NCBI GenBank assembly: GCA_013314775.1
Contig: JABUFB010000013.1
Location: 124,001-188,000 of the forward strand
DNA length: 64,000 nucleotides
Direction of reading: 5' to 3'
Source of the DNA: Armatimonadota bacterium
GTDB taxonomy: Bacteria; Armatimonadota; Zipacnadia; Zipacnadales; JABUFB01
The stretch's first letter is position 1. Each line of letters begins with the position of its first letter. A program made the position numbers and the translations under genes. The notes under the pieces are model-generated. The model searched no databases and was not told the origin of the DNA. It saw nothing but the letters and a program-made list of their open reading frames with translations. Of the stretch, positions 1 through 9,471 are shown piece by piece.

Positions 1-1114
1 TCGAGTACGGGTCCAGCATCATCAGTTCCATGTACGGCCCGAGCAGTTTGGCGACCTGCATGAGATTGAAGGCGCTCGCCACCGGGTGATTGGGGTCGGC
101 CGCCTGAACGATCTGCTTGTTCTCCAGATAAGCAATGCAGTCGTTTGGCTCGTCTCGCCCGTACCACGCCAGCAGCCACGGGTGATCGCGGTTCTCCCTG
201 ATCAGCCGGAGCCTGTGATCCTCCGGCTCCGCGTCGCGAAGGTCGGCATTGGCCAGTGCCGTCTCCACCAGGTACAGCCGGTACTTCTCCATCAGTTTCA
301 GGCGCCAGGCCACGCGGCCATCATCGCAGAAGTTGGAGATGGCATTCATCCCGTGGCGCTTGAGGTCCAGCAGGTCGTCTTCGAAACGCTCATCGGCCGT
401 CTGGCCGAAAATCTCGGCATTGGCGACGTTCCCGGCCGCCACGGTGCTGATCACGCCAAAGGGGAAGACCGTTTCCAGGCACTCATAGCGCCGGCGACGG
501 TAGCTGCCTTCAGGAAGGAGAGCATCCGACGGGAGCTCAGGCAGTTTGCCCTCGGCTTCGAAGATCTCGAAGTCATCCAGACAAAGCTCCGTACCCGCGT
601 ACGCAATCTGCATGCTGGAAATCTCGTCGCCAACTACTCCGTCTCTGGGCGTATCCGGGTTCCCGAAGCGCTTGAACAGTGCGCTTTTCAGGTACCGCTG
701 GACCAGCGTCCATCCGCCCCCCGGAAGCGGGAAAGTGAGCAGGTACTCCGCCTCCTCCGTGGCATTGCGAACGTTGATGCCCTCCATCGTGCCCGGTCCC
801 ACGCGCAGCCGGAAACGCACCATGGTGCGGTCAGTGACACGGATCGGCCTGGGGAACTCGACGATAGGGGTGTCCCAGTCTGGTGCGGGCACCGTGAGCT
901 TGAGGCAGGTGTCGCTCTCATACCCGGGCGAGGCAAGTTCCATCGTGACCTTCTGAGTATTGGACCACGCCCTCCAGTGCTCCAACTGGTCAGGGGATTC
1001 GAAGTCCGCCAGGAACTGGCGAGCGGGAACGGTGGATGCAACTGGTGCTGACCACGCGTGAAGAGTCGCACTGAGCGCGACTGTGAGCACAAGCCTGAGC
1101 CATCTCGGAGCCAT
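1..1114 (-). CDS. Secreted glycosidase-like protein, 3' end cut by window edge
   Basis: An open minus-strand frame runs from an ATG at 1114 off the left edge, giving about 371 residues without a stop. A GGAGG stretch about 10 bases upstream supports this start. The N-terminus (MAPRWLRLVLTVALSATLHA) is a typical signal peptide. Residues about 33-190 look like a beta-sandwich (DFESPDQLEHW, later LCLDDFEIFEAEG), as in carbohydrate-binding or LamG/CBM-type folds. From about residue 205 the sequence becomes TIM-barrel-like: HGMNAISNFCDDGR, HPWLLAWYGRDEPND (an acidic DEP as seen in glycosidase barrels) and LMMLDPYS near the edge. The catalytic assignment is inference, and the C-terminus is missing. 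It is transcribed divergently from the LamG gene at 1314. The frame on the opposite strand is a shadow of it. Confidence 0.8.
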   Translation of the reverse strand, partial: MAPRWLRLVLTVALSATLHAWSAPVASTVPARQFLADFESPDQLEHWRAWSNTQKVTMELASPGYESDTCLKLTVPAPDWDTPIVEFPRPIRVTDRTMVRFRLRVGPGTMEGINVRNATEEAEYLLTFPLPGGGWTLVQRYLKSALFKRFGNPDTPRDGVVGDEISSMQIAYAGTELCLDDFEIFEAEGKLPELPSDALLPEGSYRRRRYECLETVFPFGVISTVAAGNVANAEIFGQTADERFEDDLLDLKRHGMNAISNFCDDGRVAWRLKLMEKYRLYLVETALANADLRDAEPEDHRLRLIRENRDHPWLLAWYGRDEPNDCIAYLENKQIVQAADPNHPVASAFNLMQVAKLLGPYMELMMLDPYS

Positions 1115-1313
1115 GATCGCTTTCGCCTCCACATCAAGTGCTGGAGTGAAGGACCAGCCGTATCCCCCTTCTCCCCCGCTCTGGGCGATCCTCCCGCCTC
1201 ACATCTCCTGGCGGGGCATCGTGCCGGGGTAACCACCAGGAGGGTTAGCGGCATCCGGCGCGAAATCTCTATTCCGCCGACCACGCCCTGTTTGGCACAA
1301 GGAGACGGACAAT

Positions 1314-2102
1314 ATGCGGTGCGTCTTTGTCAGCCTGGCAGCCGTGGTGTTCACTGCGCTTCTGCAGGCCGCTCCGAGCGATCCTCTCGACCCCCGCGCA
1401 GACCCCTATTTCGCCAATTCGGAACTGCGGGCCCTTATGGACTGGGTGACTTTCCGTCTCACCTTCGATGGCGACAGCCTGACCCCGGATATGGCCGCCG
1501 GCGCGGCGACCTTCACTCTCCACGGGAGACCGCGATTCGCCCCGGGTGTGAAAGGCCGCGCCCTTCTCGCTGGTGATGGGAGCGGATCCGGGATGTATCC
1601 GCGCGCGGGCAATGCTCCCCTGGCCTCGCGCGGGGCAATCTCCGTCTGGATCTGTCCGGTGGCGTGGACCCGGGGGAATGGTGGCAACACCGTGGTGCTG
1701 ATGACAACCAACTCGAGCTTCTACCTCCAGCGTCAGGGCCCCCTCCACAATGCGGAAGGGGTCTGTACCCGAAATGAGGGGCTCCAGTTCCTCATGTTGT
1801 CCGATGTCACCGGCAATAACTGTCTCATGTTCGGCACCGAGGGCTTTCCCCAGGGCAAGTGGCGGCTGCTTGTGGCGAACTGGTCCTGGCCCGTCATGCA
1901 GTTCTCACTGGACGGTGGTGAGTTTCAGAGTCTCACTGTGAAGCAGAGCCCCACGGAGGCGGAGTTCGGCGGACTGATCGTGGGGGCTGCGGATGGCGAG
2001 CCGACGCTGATCGACGAACTGACTATCTACCGTCGCCCCCTGAGTTTGCAAGAAGCGCGGAGCATATACAGTGCGATAGGCCCGAAGGAGAGCGCGCGAT
2101 GA
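1314..2102 (+). CDS. Secreted LamG/concanavalin-type beta-sandwich protein
   Basis: This 262-residue protein starts at an ATG preceded by AAGGAGA at good spacing. The N-terminus (MRCVFVSLAAVVFTALLQA) is a signal peptide. The rest reads as one LamG/concanavalin A-like jelly roll: a strand around VTFRLTFDGDSLTPD, then ISVWICPVAW, KWRLLVANWSW, and the closing signature LIDELTIYRRPLSLQEARSIY, which is characteristic of LamG domains. Such domains bind glycans or act as accessory modules. It overlaps the next gene by four bases (ATGA at 2099), so translation is probably coupled and the two products probably work together outside the cytoplasm. Confidence 0.85.
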   Translation: MRCVFVSLAAVVFTALLQAAPSDPLDPRADPYFANSELRALMDWVTFRLTFDGDSLTPDMAAGAATFTLHGRPRFAPGVKGRALLAGDGSGSGMYPRAGNAPLASRGAISVWICPVAWTRGNGGNTVVLMTTNSSFYLQRQGPLHNAEGVCTRNEGLQFLMLSDVTGNNCLMFGTEGFPQGKWRLLVANWSWPVMQFSLDGGEFQSLTVKQSPTEAEFGGLIVGAADGEPTLIDELTIYRRPLSLQEARSIYSAIGPKESAR

Positions 2103-5100
2103 CAGGTCGACCCGCACCCTGGACGAACCGTCTCTCGGTCGCAGCGCATGGGATGGCAGCATTGCTGGCCGTGGTAATCCCTCTCGCCGCCGACCCATTG
2201 CTGCCTGTGGTCACTCTCCCGTTGATGGAGACCCCTCCCACCATCGACGGCCGCATTGACGAGGCCGAGTGGTCCGGCGCGGCGCGCAATGTGGGCCTGT
2301 GCAGCCAGTACGACCTGATGCTGGGAGCCCGCGATGCCATATTCTGGGTGGGCGCCGGCGCAGACACGCTCTACATCGCCCAGAAGACCGAATTGCCGCC
2401 CGGGGGAGAGATACTCAATCGCGCTGTGGCCGACGGCGACCGAGACATCGTAGCCGCACTCCATGATGACTCGGTGGAACTGGTGATACATCCGCATCTG
2501 GGGGCAACCACGGGAGACCAGCGCTATTTTCACATCATCGCCAACCCACGCGGCACGATCTTCGACCGTTCCTTCGACCCATCGAACCCGCAGAACTCGA
2601 TAAACACGGCATGGCGCATCAAGGGCTGGAAGTATCAGAGCCAATTGCTGGATGGGTACTGGCATGTGGAGATCGCGATTCCCTTCGCTTCGATCGGCGC
2701 CACGGCCGGCGACCTGGCGCACCCGTGGGGAATCCGCATCTGCCGCAACTGGCAGCGTGGCTGGGACCAGAGCCGCTGGGAGAGCGTCTCCGCGCCATAC
2801 GAGGACATCCCAACGATGCCCCGCGTGAGCTTCTCCCCCACCGCCCCGATCGTGCAGGTGCTGGGGCTGCGCAGCGAAGGCAAGCCCAGGATTGAGTTGG
2901 GCGTTGCTCTTCCAGCGTCGGCTACGGGCGTCCTGCCGGTGCGGGTGGCGATCTCCGACACCTGGAGCCGTAACCCGCCGACGGAGGTCACCAGGGATAT
3001 CATTCTCGCCCCAGCCGCGCGGGAAATTGTGACCTTCGAGCCGCCGGATGGAGGCCCGGAAGGCGCGCACCGGACAATCATCCGGGTCACCTCCCCCGAC
3101 GGCGAGCGTACCTTCTACCAGCGGGAGTTCACCTGGAAGCTGGAGGTCCCCGCTGAACGCTGGGAGGTAGGCAAGGAAGACAGGCAGGCCATCGAGTTTC
3201 AGTACAAGGTATACCCGTATTACGGGAAGCTCAAGGTGCGGGTCGGGGTCAAGTCACTGGCCTCGCGGGATCAGGTTCGCCGGGCCCGACTTCAGGTGCG
3301 CCAGCAGCCGGACGGGCCCGACGTCCTGGTTACGGACCTCCAATTCACCGACTACGAACATGAGAGCATCCATGACATCGGTAACCTGGCCGAAGGCGCC
3401 TACGAGATCTCAGTCACTCTCATGGGTGGAGAGGGCGTGCCGGCGGAGCCCGTCTCACAGGTGTATGAACGGAAGGTGTTCGCCTGGGAGCACAACCAGA
3501 TGGGGCTGTCCCAGCGGGTCATCCCGCCCTTCACGGCCATTGATCTCAACGGCAACACCCTATCCACGGTGCTGCGCGAGCATTCTCTCAACGGCGCCGG
3601 AATCTGGGATCAAGTCAAGAGCCTGGGAAAACCGCTGCTGAAAGGCCCCATGCGCTGGGTGGTGCGGACGCCCGACGGCGAACAGCAGGTTTCCGCTGGC
3701 GAGCTTGCCGCAGCTGAGCGCCGGCCCGACTTCGTGGTCACTCGGGGTAGCTTTACCGCAGGACCGCTGGCCGCCCGAATCCGGAGCGAGTGGGAACAGG
3801 ATGGAATGGCCAAGGTGCATCTCCAACTTGACAGGGCCCAGGCGGCCCGGAGTGACGCCGCGGTGGAGCGGGTTTCGCTGGAGATACCCTTGGACGATTC
3901 GCAGATGCCGTACATGCACGCCTGCGGCGACGGCCTGCGGTTCAACTTCGCGGGAAGGACACCGGCGGGCGACGGACCGGTATGGAACTCCAACGAGGCA
4001 AACAGGACCAACATCGTCGGTACTTTCTATCCCTACATCTGGTTGGGTGGCGGAGAGCGCGGCCTGGCGTGGTTCGCAGATACAGACAAAGGGTGGAGTC
4101 TCGACGAATCCACCCCGACCATTGAGCTGATCCGCCAGGATGAAACGCTGCTCCTGCGGGTGAACTTCATCACGAGACCCACCACCCTCGAGACGCCGCG
4201 CGAGATCGTGTTCGGCCTGCAGGCCACCCCTGCGAAACCCATGCCCGAAGAGCCCGTCAACTGGCGCCGCTGGATTTGCAGCAGCACCAATGACATCGGC
4301 GTGCAGCCCTTCACCATCGTCGGGGCAACGTACTACTACGGGATGCTCAGCTATGACCTGTGGCCGCGTGGCCGGGACTTGTCGATCTACGATGCATTCT
4401 CCCGCGCGCGTGACACCGGGGAATATGACGACGCTTTCGTGAAGCAGTGGGTGGAGGGGAACAAGCCCTATGTCGACCCCGAGAGCGACATGTGGAAGAC
4501 CTACGACATCCACGTGCAGTCGGGCATGCGTTCGGCTTCGGGAGCCGTGCGGTCAAAGGGCTGGCTCTGGACGCCATACACCAATCCCCGGGGCATGGGG
4601 TTCCACGAAGATGAGTGGCCCGTCTTCCAGGACGAGTGGGTCAACTTCCCCTACCAGGAGCGCAGCCGTTCAGGCTCACTGGCCTACGAGATCACACCCT
4701 GCGAGAGCTTCAGGGATGCAGCGATGGCCTCGTACAAAGAGATGATGACCTGTTTCGACGGCATCTACTGGGACAATATCTTCATGGCAGCTCACTACGA
4801 CACCGTTGTCGGCGGCGCGTGGGTGGATGAGAAGGGGCGCATTCATCCGGGGATGGGGCTGTGGGCCATGCGCGACCTCATCAAGCGCACGGCGTTTCTC
4901 TTCCACGAACAGGGCAGGCCCGTGTTCGCGAACGTCGCCCACATGACCAACACAAACATCGTGCCGATCCTGTCCTTCGCCAACATCAACCTGGACTGGG
5001 AGTGGCAGTACGGCAAGCGCGACTTCCAGGACCGTTTCGCACCGGACCTTACCGTGGCTGAGACCATAGGGCGCCAGTGCGGCAATATCCCGCTTATCCT

Positions 5101-5542
5101 CGCAGGCGGCTTCTACGACGCGAAGGACCCGGCGTACGATTGGTGCATGCGCACCCGGCTCGGGGTCTGCCTGGTCCACGAAATCCGCGTCTGGGACTGG
5201 CAGCCCGGGTTCCACCACGAAATGTTCGCGAAGCTTTTCGAGTTCGGCTATGGCACGCCGCACTGCCGCGTCTACAACTACTGGGACGACGGCTTCCCCC
5301 TGCAGACAGAGGGCGCCGATGTTCGCGGAATCGTGCTGGTCAATGGACAGAAGGCAATCGCGATCGTGACTGACTACGGCGAGGGCGGAGACTGCCGCCT
5401 GAAGCTGGACCTGAAAGCCATTGGCCTGCCCGAGACCGTGACTGCAACCAATTTCGAGACAGGAAAGGCCATGGACGGTGCGCGCGGTGAGGCGCGTTTC
5501 AAGATGAAAAAGCACGACTTCCGGGCGGTGTTGTTCGAGTAA
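2099..5542 (+). CDS. Very large secreted CBM9-like and TIM-barrel glycosidase-like protein
   Basis: This 1147-residue protein starts in an ATGA overlap with the LamG gene. Residues about 10-32 form a signal peptide. Residues about 40-250 resemble a CBM9/DOMON-like domain, beginning with PPTIDGRIDEAEWSGAARN and ending with an IRICRNWQRG strand. The central part is beta-rich. From about residue 720 there is a barrel-like region (WRRWICSSTNDIG, YYYGMLSYDLW, CFDGIYWDNIF at about 884-894, INLDWEWQYG). The last 100 residues look like a small beta domain. The layout recalls the DUF6067/GH123-like proteins of glycan degraders, but I cannot assign a substrate. The same IDG-ID-AEWSGA motif recurs in the beta-helix protein at 32283. 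Loss of the coupled LamG partner would probably affect its expression. Confidence 0.85.
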   Translation: MTGRPAPWTNRLSVAAHGMAALLAVVIPLAADPLLPVVTLPLMETPPTIDGRIDEAEWSGAARNVGLCSQYDLMLGARDAIFWVGAGADTLYIAQKTELPPGGEILNRAVADGDRDIVAALHDDSVELVIHPHLGATTGDQRYFHIIANPRGTIFDRSFDPSNPQNSINTAWRIKGWKYQSQLLDGYWHVEIAIPFASIGATAGDLAHPWGIRICRNWQRGWDQSRWESVSAPYEDIPTMPRVSFSPTAPIVQVLGLRSEGKPRIELGVALPASATGVLPVRVAISDTWSRNPPTEVTRDIILAPAAREIVTFEPPDGGPEGAHRTIIRVTSPDGERTFYQREFTWKLEVPAERWEVGKEDRQAIEFQYKVYPYYGKLKVRVGVKSLASRDQVRRARLQVRQQPDGPDVLVTDLQFTDYEHESIHDIGNLAEGAYEISVTLMGGEGVPAEPVSQVYERKVFAWEHNQMGLSQRVIPPFTAIDLNGNTLSTVLREHSLNGAGIWDQVKSLGKPLLKGPMRWVVRTPDGEQQVSAGELAAAERRPDFVVTRGSFTAGPLAARIRSEWEQDGMAKVHLQLDRAQAARSDAAVERVSLEIPLDDSQMPYMHACGDGLRFNFAGRTPAGDGPVWNSNEANRTNIVGTFYPYIWLGGGERGLAWFADTDKGWSLDESTPTIELIRQDETLLLRVNFITRPTTLETPREIVFGLQATPAKPMPEEPVNWRRWICSSTNDIGVQPFTIVGATYYYGMLSYDLWPRGRDLSIYDAFSRARDTGEYDDAFVKQWVEGNKPYVDPESDMWKTYDIHVQSGMRSASGAVRSKGWLWTPYTNPRGMGFHEDEWPVFQDEWVNFPYQERSRSGSLAYEITPCESFRDAAMASYKEMMTCFDGIYWDNIFMAAHYDTVVGGAWVDEKGRIHPGMGLWAMRDLIKRTAFLFHEQGRPVFANVAHMTNTNIVPILSFANINLDWEWQYGKRDFQDRFAPDLTVAETIGRQCGNIPLILAGGFYDAKDPAYDWCMRTRLGVCLVHEIRVWDWQPGFHHEMFAKLFEFGYGTPHCRVYNYWDDGFPLQTEGADVRGIVLVNGQKAIAIVTDYGEGGDCRLKLDLKAIGLPETVTATNFETGKAMDGARGEARFKMKKHDFRAVLFE

Positions 5543-5606
5543 CGCCCACGGGCCGACGCCTAATACGTTATCGCGGGCCGCTACCGGGTCTGCGCCGGCG
5601 AAGACA

Positions 5607-6716
5607 CTACCGGATCCTGCGCGCACACTGGAACATGGTGTCCACGGCCTCCGAGCTCACATTACTCGGGAGCGGGCTGCCGGTGCACAGGACGAAAGGC
5701 GCATTCTCTCCCGAGGACGCAAGCTGCGCTTTCACCGCCCGCGCAATCTCGTCCGGGTCGTTGCGCAGGAGCAGCAGTTCCGAGTCCAGGTTTCCGAAGA
5801 GGCAGCGTTTGTCGCCGAAGACGGCCCGGACCCGATCCACCGTCAGGTTGGCCCCCTTGCGCGGTTGCTCGAAAGCGAAGGCGTCCACCGGCAGGGCCGC
5901 CTCGCGGTCCAGTATGGGCAGGACATCGCCCTCATTCCACAGCACGATGCGCAGCCCGGCTTCGTGCGCGGCTTCGGTGATCGAGCGCTGGTATGGGAGG
6001 GCGAAGCGGTCGAACATCGCCGGTGAGATGATGTCACAGGATGCCCAGCCATCCGCGATAAAGGCGACCTCGGCGCCGGCGTCGCGCCACTCACGCATGA
6101 GCCGCCGATCGCTGGCGGCATAGCGCTCGCACGCGTACACGAACAGGTCCGGGTCGGTCAGCATCAACTCCATGGCGCGCTCGAAACCGAAGGCATAGCA
6201 GGCACGGATATACGCCGGCGAGTGATGGGGGAAGACCATGGCCTCGTCACCCACCTCGGCAATCAGCCTCGCGAGGTCTTCGAGATACGCTGCACCCCAG
6301 CTCTCATCGGCCGGGACCGCGCGGTCGATGTCCTCGCGGGTGCGCAGTTCACCCACGGGGTCACAGACGTGGCGGTCGGCCGCGTCGGTAACGGCAAGGC
6401 TCGTGCGGTCCATCCGGTACCGCGCGTTACCCCGGGCGATGTGCCATTCAGACGCCGTGGTCTCGACCAGCACTGGGACGTCATCGCCGCCGGGGCCGTT
6501 GTAGAATAGGGCGTCCGGCCTGTGGCGGCGCAACAGGGCAAGATGGGCCTCATGCCAAGTCTCGCGGTCCGCGAAAGCCAGTTCCCAGGGCTCCAGACCC
6601 GCCACCTGCCAGGTGTAATCGAAACCCCAGGTGAAGAGCGCCACCGGCACACGCTCGGTGGCCTGTCCGCTCAATGCGGCGCGTACGAGGCTGCGGCCTG
6701 AAGGCGTTTCGCGCAT
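5607..6716 (-). CDS. Uroporphyrinogen decarboxylase (URO-D) family protein
   Basis: A 369-residue URO-D fold protein. The best start is the ATG at 6716, behind GGAGGG; a longer frame to 6854 would run into the upstream gene and lacks a ribosome site. Recognisable segments are RVPVALFTWGFDYTWQVAG near the N-terminus, FPHHSPAYIRACYAFGFERAMELM in the middle, and IADGWASCDIISPAMFDRFALPYQRSITEAAHEAGLR with LWNEGDVLPIL. This pattern is typical of the MtaA/MtbA-like branch, or the many sugar-cluster URO-D homologues of unknown substrate, rather than heme biosynthesis HemE. It lies 44 bases downstream of the hexosaminidase-like gene on the same strand and is probably cotranscribed. Its substrate is unknown. 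Confidence 0.85.
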   Translation of the reverse strand: MRETPSGRSLVRAALSGQATERVPVALFTWGFDYTWQVAGLEPWELAFADRETWHEAHLALLRRHRPDALFYNGPGGDDVPVLVETTASEWHIARGNARYRMDRTSLAVTDAADRHVCDPVGELRTREDIDRAVPADESWGAAYLEDLARLIAEVGDEAMVFPHHSPAYIRACYAFGFERAMELMLTDPDLFVYACERYAASDRRLMREWRDAGAEVAFIADGWASCDIISPAMFDRFALPYQRSITEAAHEAGLRIVLWNEGDVLPILDREAALPVDAFAFEQPRKGANLTVDRVRAVFGDKRCLFGNLDSELLLLRNDPDEIARAVKAQLASSGENAPFVLCTGSPLPSNVSSEAVDTMFQCARRIR

Positions 6717-6760
6717 TGGGTCCCTCCATTTGGGCGCCGAGATTCGTGTCCCGCAATTCA

Positions 6761-9307
6761 CTATCGGGCTGCGCTCAACCCGGCTCGGGCGGAGGGCAGC
6801 TTTCGCCGGAGTTCCGCCAGCGCCTGGGCATTGCTCAGTCCGTTGAAGTCCCACACAAGCAGAGAGAACTCGCTCGTGCCCGCCGGGTAACTGCCCGTCA
6901 CTTTCACCACGTACGTCCCACCATCGTGATGCACCGCGGGCGCCGGCTGCCCGAAGAGCACTGCGCAGGGGCCTTCGGCCTTCTCCCGGGGCACGTCGTA
7001 GTTCCGGTCGCCCAGGAGTATCCAGTCAGCCCCTTGGGGCAGGTCCAGCGGCTTGCCGCTGTCAACTTCACCTGTCTCATAGACCGCGAATTTCGCCATG
7101 TCCGCCCAGTCGCCATTGCCGGCGCTCGGAATGGCAAACAGGTCCACCCTCGGCGCAATCTCCCCTGCGCCCTCAATCACTCCGCGAATGCTCAAGCCGC
7201 CCTCCAGCAGCCCGAACCGCAGCGTGACGGTGCCCTTCGCGGTCCTCCAGACGCCCTGCAACACCTGTCCACCGGCAGTATCCAGCGTCGTGAACGCAGG
7301 CGTGCAGGTGTCCAGCGACTGGCCATCCAGCACCACGTCGATGAACCCGGCGTCATACCAGTTGCGATAGCTGGGCCCGGTCATGCCCAGGCCGGAACCA
7401 AAATGCCACTGGCTCCGATGCACCGAGCCGTCAGGTTCCTGTGTCTGCGAATACCGCAGCGCGAACCTGCTCCAGAAGTCGCTGACGTAATACGTCCGCT
7501 CGCGGCGAGTCGCCTCACCCACCGCGTTCTCGCGTTCCGGGCCCATGGTCACCGCTGTCACGGGCGCACCGGCGGAGTCGACCAGGCCCCGCAGAGCGCG
7601 GGCGCTTTCAGACATGCGCCTGGCAGTGTCCTGGCGCATCCGACCATCAGCGACGCCTGGAGCCCGTGGGGCTGTGACTGTCGCCTCGAACTCTCGCGCG
7701 GCCGTGTCGGAGCGCACTGCCGCGTCGGAGAGTGCCTGGATCAGCCGGCCGCGGGCTTCCGATGTAATGACCTTCACCCGCGACGCGAGCAGGGGCACGC
7801 AAGACCGTACTGCGTCCCGCCAGGCCGAATACTGGGACGCCGCAGTCTGCCCGAAGATGGCTTCGAGCATGTTGCGTTCATAACGCTCCACGTCATAGTT
7901 CGCGGGATCCCAGCAGTAGCTTCCCCAGAGCGCGAAGTTCCAGTCGCCCCCGCCGCAGAGCCACGCACGATCGGTCAGCGTGGGCAACTCGCGCAATGCG
8001 GCGATGGAGTCCTCCCGGGGCACCACGCCCTTCTCAGGGTCCCATCGCTCGAGATACCAGCCCCACGGAAGCTGGCTGAATCCTCCCCACAGACCGGGCT
8101 GCCGGGCCATCTCAGGGACGAACTGATCCTGGTCGTACAGCCCGTTGTACCAGTACACGAAGTTCCGCAGCCCGGCTTCGCGCACTGCCTCGATCTCATC
8201 GCGGCGCAACTGGCAGAAGTACTGGGCCACATCAGCCATCTGCGGGGCCTCGCCCCAGACCCTGAAGTACCCGGGACCATCCAGGCCGCCGTAGTATGTC
8301 TGCCAGCCCTGGAAGTATGGCGTGGGACAGACCATGAGCCGGGTGACGCCGCGCTGCCGGGCCACGTCCAACATCGGCTCAAGCAGGGCAAGCTGCACCG
8401 CCGCCAGGGAACCGAACTTCTCACGGCAGCCGGCGCATCGCTCGGTGTGGGTTGCAGCGTCGCGGGTAATATCATCGAACAGGAAGATCAGGCCGTCGCA
8501 CCCGCGATCCAGCAGTTCCGTGGAGTACCGGCGGATACGCGCCAGGTCCTCGGGATTTGATGGACACAGTTGACGTTTGAGCAGCAGTTCCGTGCGCCAG
8601 TTGGAGATGAGCCCGTACAGGGTGATCCCTCGCCGCGCACACTCCTCATGTACAGCGCTGACCTCGGGCGGCACCGTGTCCTGCCCCTGGTCGCCGTAGA
8701 TCTCGTAGTAGGCGGCGTTGATCCGCCAGCGCGCGAACCAGTCAAGCGTGCGAAGCGCCCCCGGGCTAGTATTCCGCGGGCAACCGGTGTGAGCGCGCTC
8801 GGTGAGGGTCGGCCAGTCGCTGATGGCGACGCGAGGCAGCACTTGCTTGCCGCCCTCTTCGCGGACGAGCTGCTGGATCGCATAGGCCGCATACACCGCC
8901 CCTGCCGGCGAGGCTGTGAGTGTTGCTGTATCGCCGCGCGAGATCCCGACATCCAGCACGAAGGCTTCCGCTGCTCTTTCATCGGGCGGCGCAGCCAGCC
9001 CAAGCGCATCCGCTGCGTCCTTCAGCCCAGCCGCATCGGTGATCACCACGCGCAGGGGAGTGCTGCCCGTCTCGCCGGTCGTCGTCTCGCCCAGCGACTT
9101 CCCCAGCACCTCCACGGCGTAGTTCACCATGGCCTCATCCTGCGCGACCTCGGCGCGGGAGATTCCTGACACGCGAACCATTCCGGCTCCCACGCGCAGC
9201 TGCTTGGGCGGCGGCATGAGAGTCGAAACTTCAGCCGCCGGCAGCAATGCCGGCAAGGCAATCGCGGCAGCAGACCACCCGATGACAAATGCATGAAGCG
9301 GGCGCAT
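6761..9307 (-). CDS. Secreted GH84/GH20-type beta-N-acetylhexosaminidase-like protein
   Basis: An 848-residue protein; the ATG at 9307 is preceded by GGAGG. The signal peptide covers residues 1-25. Residues about 30-160 match the small alpha/beta domain that precedes hexosaminidase barrels (LMPPPKQLRVG at the start, then SPAGAVYAAYAIQQLV). The barrel follows: ISDWPTLTERAHTG, WRINAAYYEIYG, and LIFLFDDI with adjacent Asp278 and Asp279, the position of the catalytic Asp pair of GH84. GH84 enzymes and related hyaluronidase-like proteins hydrolyse beta-linked GlcNAc by substrate-assisted catalysis. The C-terminal 250 residues are beta-rich and unassigned. It is cotranscribed with the URO-D gene, and the AraM-like gene diverges from it. 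Confidence 0.8.
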   Translation of the reverse strand: MRPLHAFVIGWSAAAIALPALLPAAEVSTLMPPPKQLRVGAGMVRVSGISRAEVAQDEAMVNYAVEVLGKSLGETTTGETGSTPLRVVITDAAGLKDAADALGLAAPPDERAAEAFVLDVGISRGDTATLTASPAGAVYAAYAIQQLVREEGGKQVLPRVAISDWPTLTERAHTGCPRNTSPGALRTLDWFARWRINAAYYEIYGDQGQDTVPPEVSAVHEECARRGITLYGLISNWRTELLLKRQLCPSNPEDLARIRRYSTELLDRGCDGLIFLFDDITRDAATHTERCAGCREKFGSLAAVQLALLEPMLDVARQRGVTRLMVCPTPYFQGWQTYYGGLDGPGYFRVWGEAPQMADVAQYFCQLRRDEIEAVREAGLRNFVYWYNGLYDQDQFVPEMARQPGLWGGFSQLPWGWYLERWDPEKGVVPREDSIAALRELPTLTDRAWLCGGGDWNFALWGSYCWDPANYDVERYERNMLEAIFGQTAASQYSAWRDAVRSCVPLLASRVKVITSEARGRLIQALSDAAVRSDTAAREFEATVTAPRAPGVADGRMRQDTARRMSESARALRGLVDSAGAPVTAVTMGPERENAVGEATRRERTYYVSDFWSRFALRYSQTQEPDGSVHRSQWHFGSGLGMTGPSYRNWYDAGFIDVVLDGQSLDTCTPAFTTLDTAGGQVLQGVWRTAKGTVTLRFGLLEGGLSIRGVIEGAGEIAPRVDLFAIPSAGNGDWADMAKFAVYETGEVDSGKPLDLPQGADWILLGDRNYDVPREKAEGPCAVLFGQPAPAVHHDGGTYVVKVTGSYPAGTSEFSLLVWDFNGLSNAQALAELRRKLPSARAGLSAAR

Positions 9308-9471
9308 GGCGACAGCCTCCAGTTGGCAGATGGGCCATCAATGGATCAGACATTCATTCGCCTTCGCACATGTCCTCGCCTGCCGGTGCTGCTGGGGAGG
9401 ATGCGCCCGTCCTCCGGAGAAATCGAAAGCCCTTATGTACGGGCTGACCGCCACACGGACAGGTGACGACG

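Noticed and set aside
86-1051. Plus-strand frame of 321 codons at the left edge
   Set aside because: It is antisense to the edge-truncated secreted protein, which has a signal peptide, start and ribosome site.
6674-8560. Long open frame (628 codons) on the plus strand opposite the hexosaminidase-like gene
   Set aside because: No ribosome site, His/Pro/Arg-rich composition and no motif; it is the shadow of a real minus-strand gene, common in GC-rich DNA.
9360-9375. Fourteen-base match CCTTCGCACATGTC shared with the region near 22409
   Set aside because: Positions relative to genes differ (upstream of one gene, downstream of another); probably coincidence.
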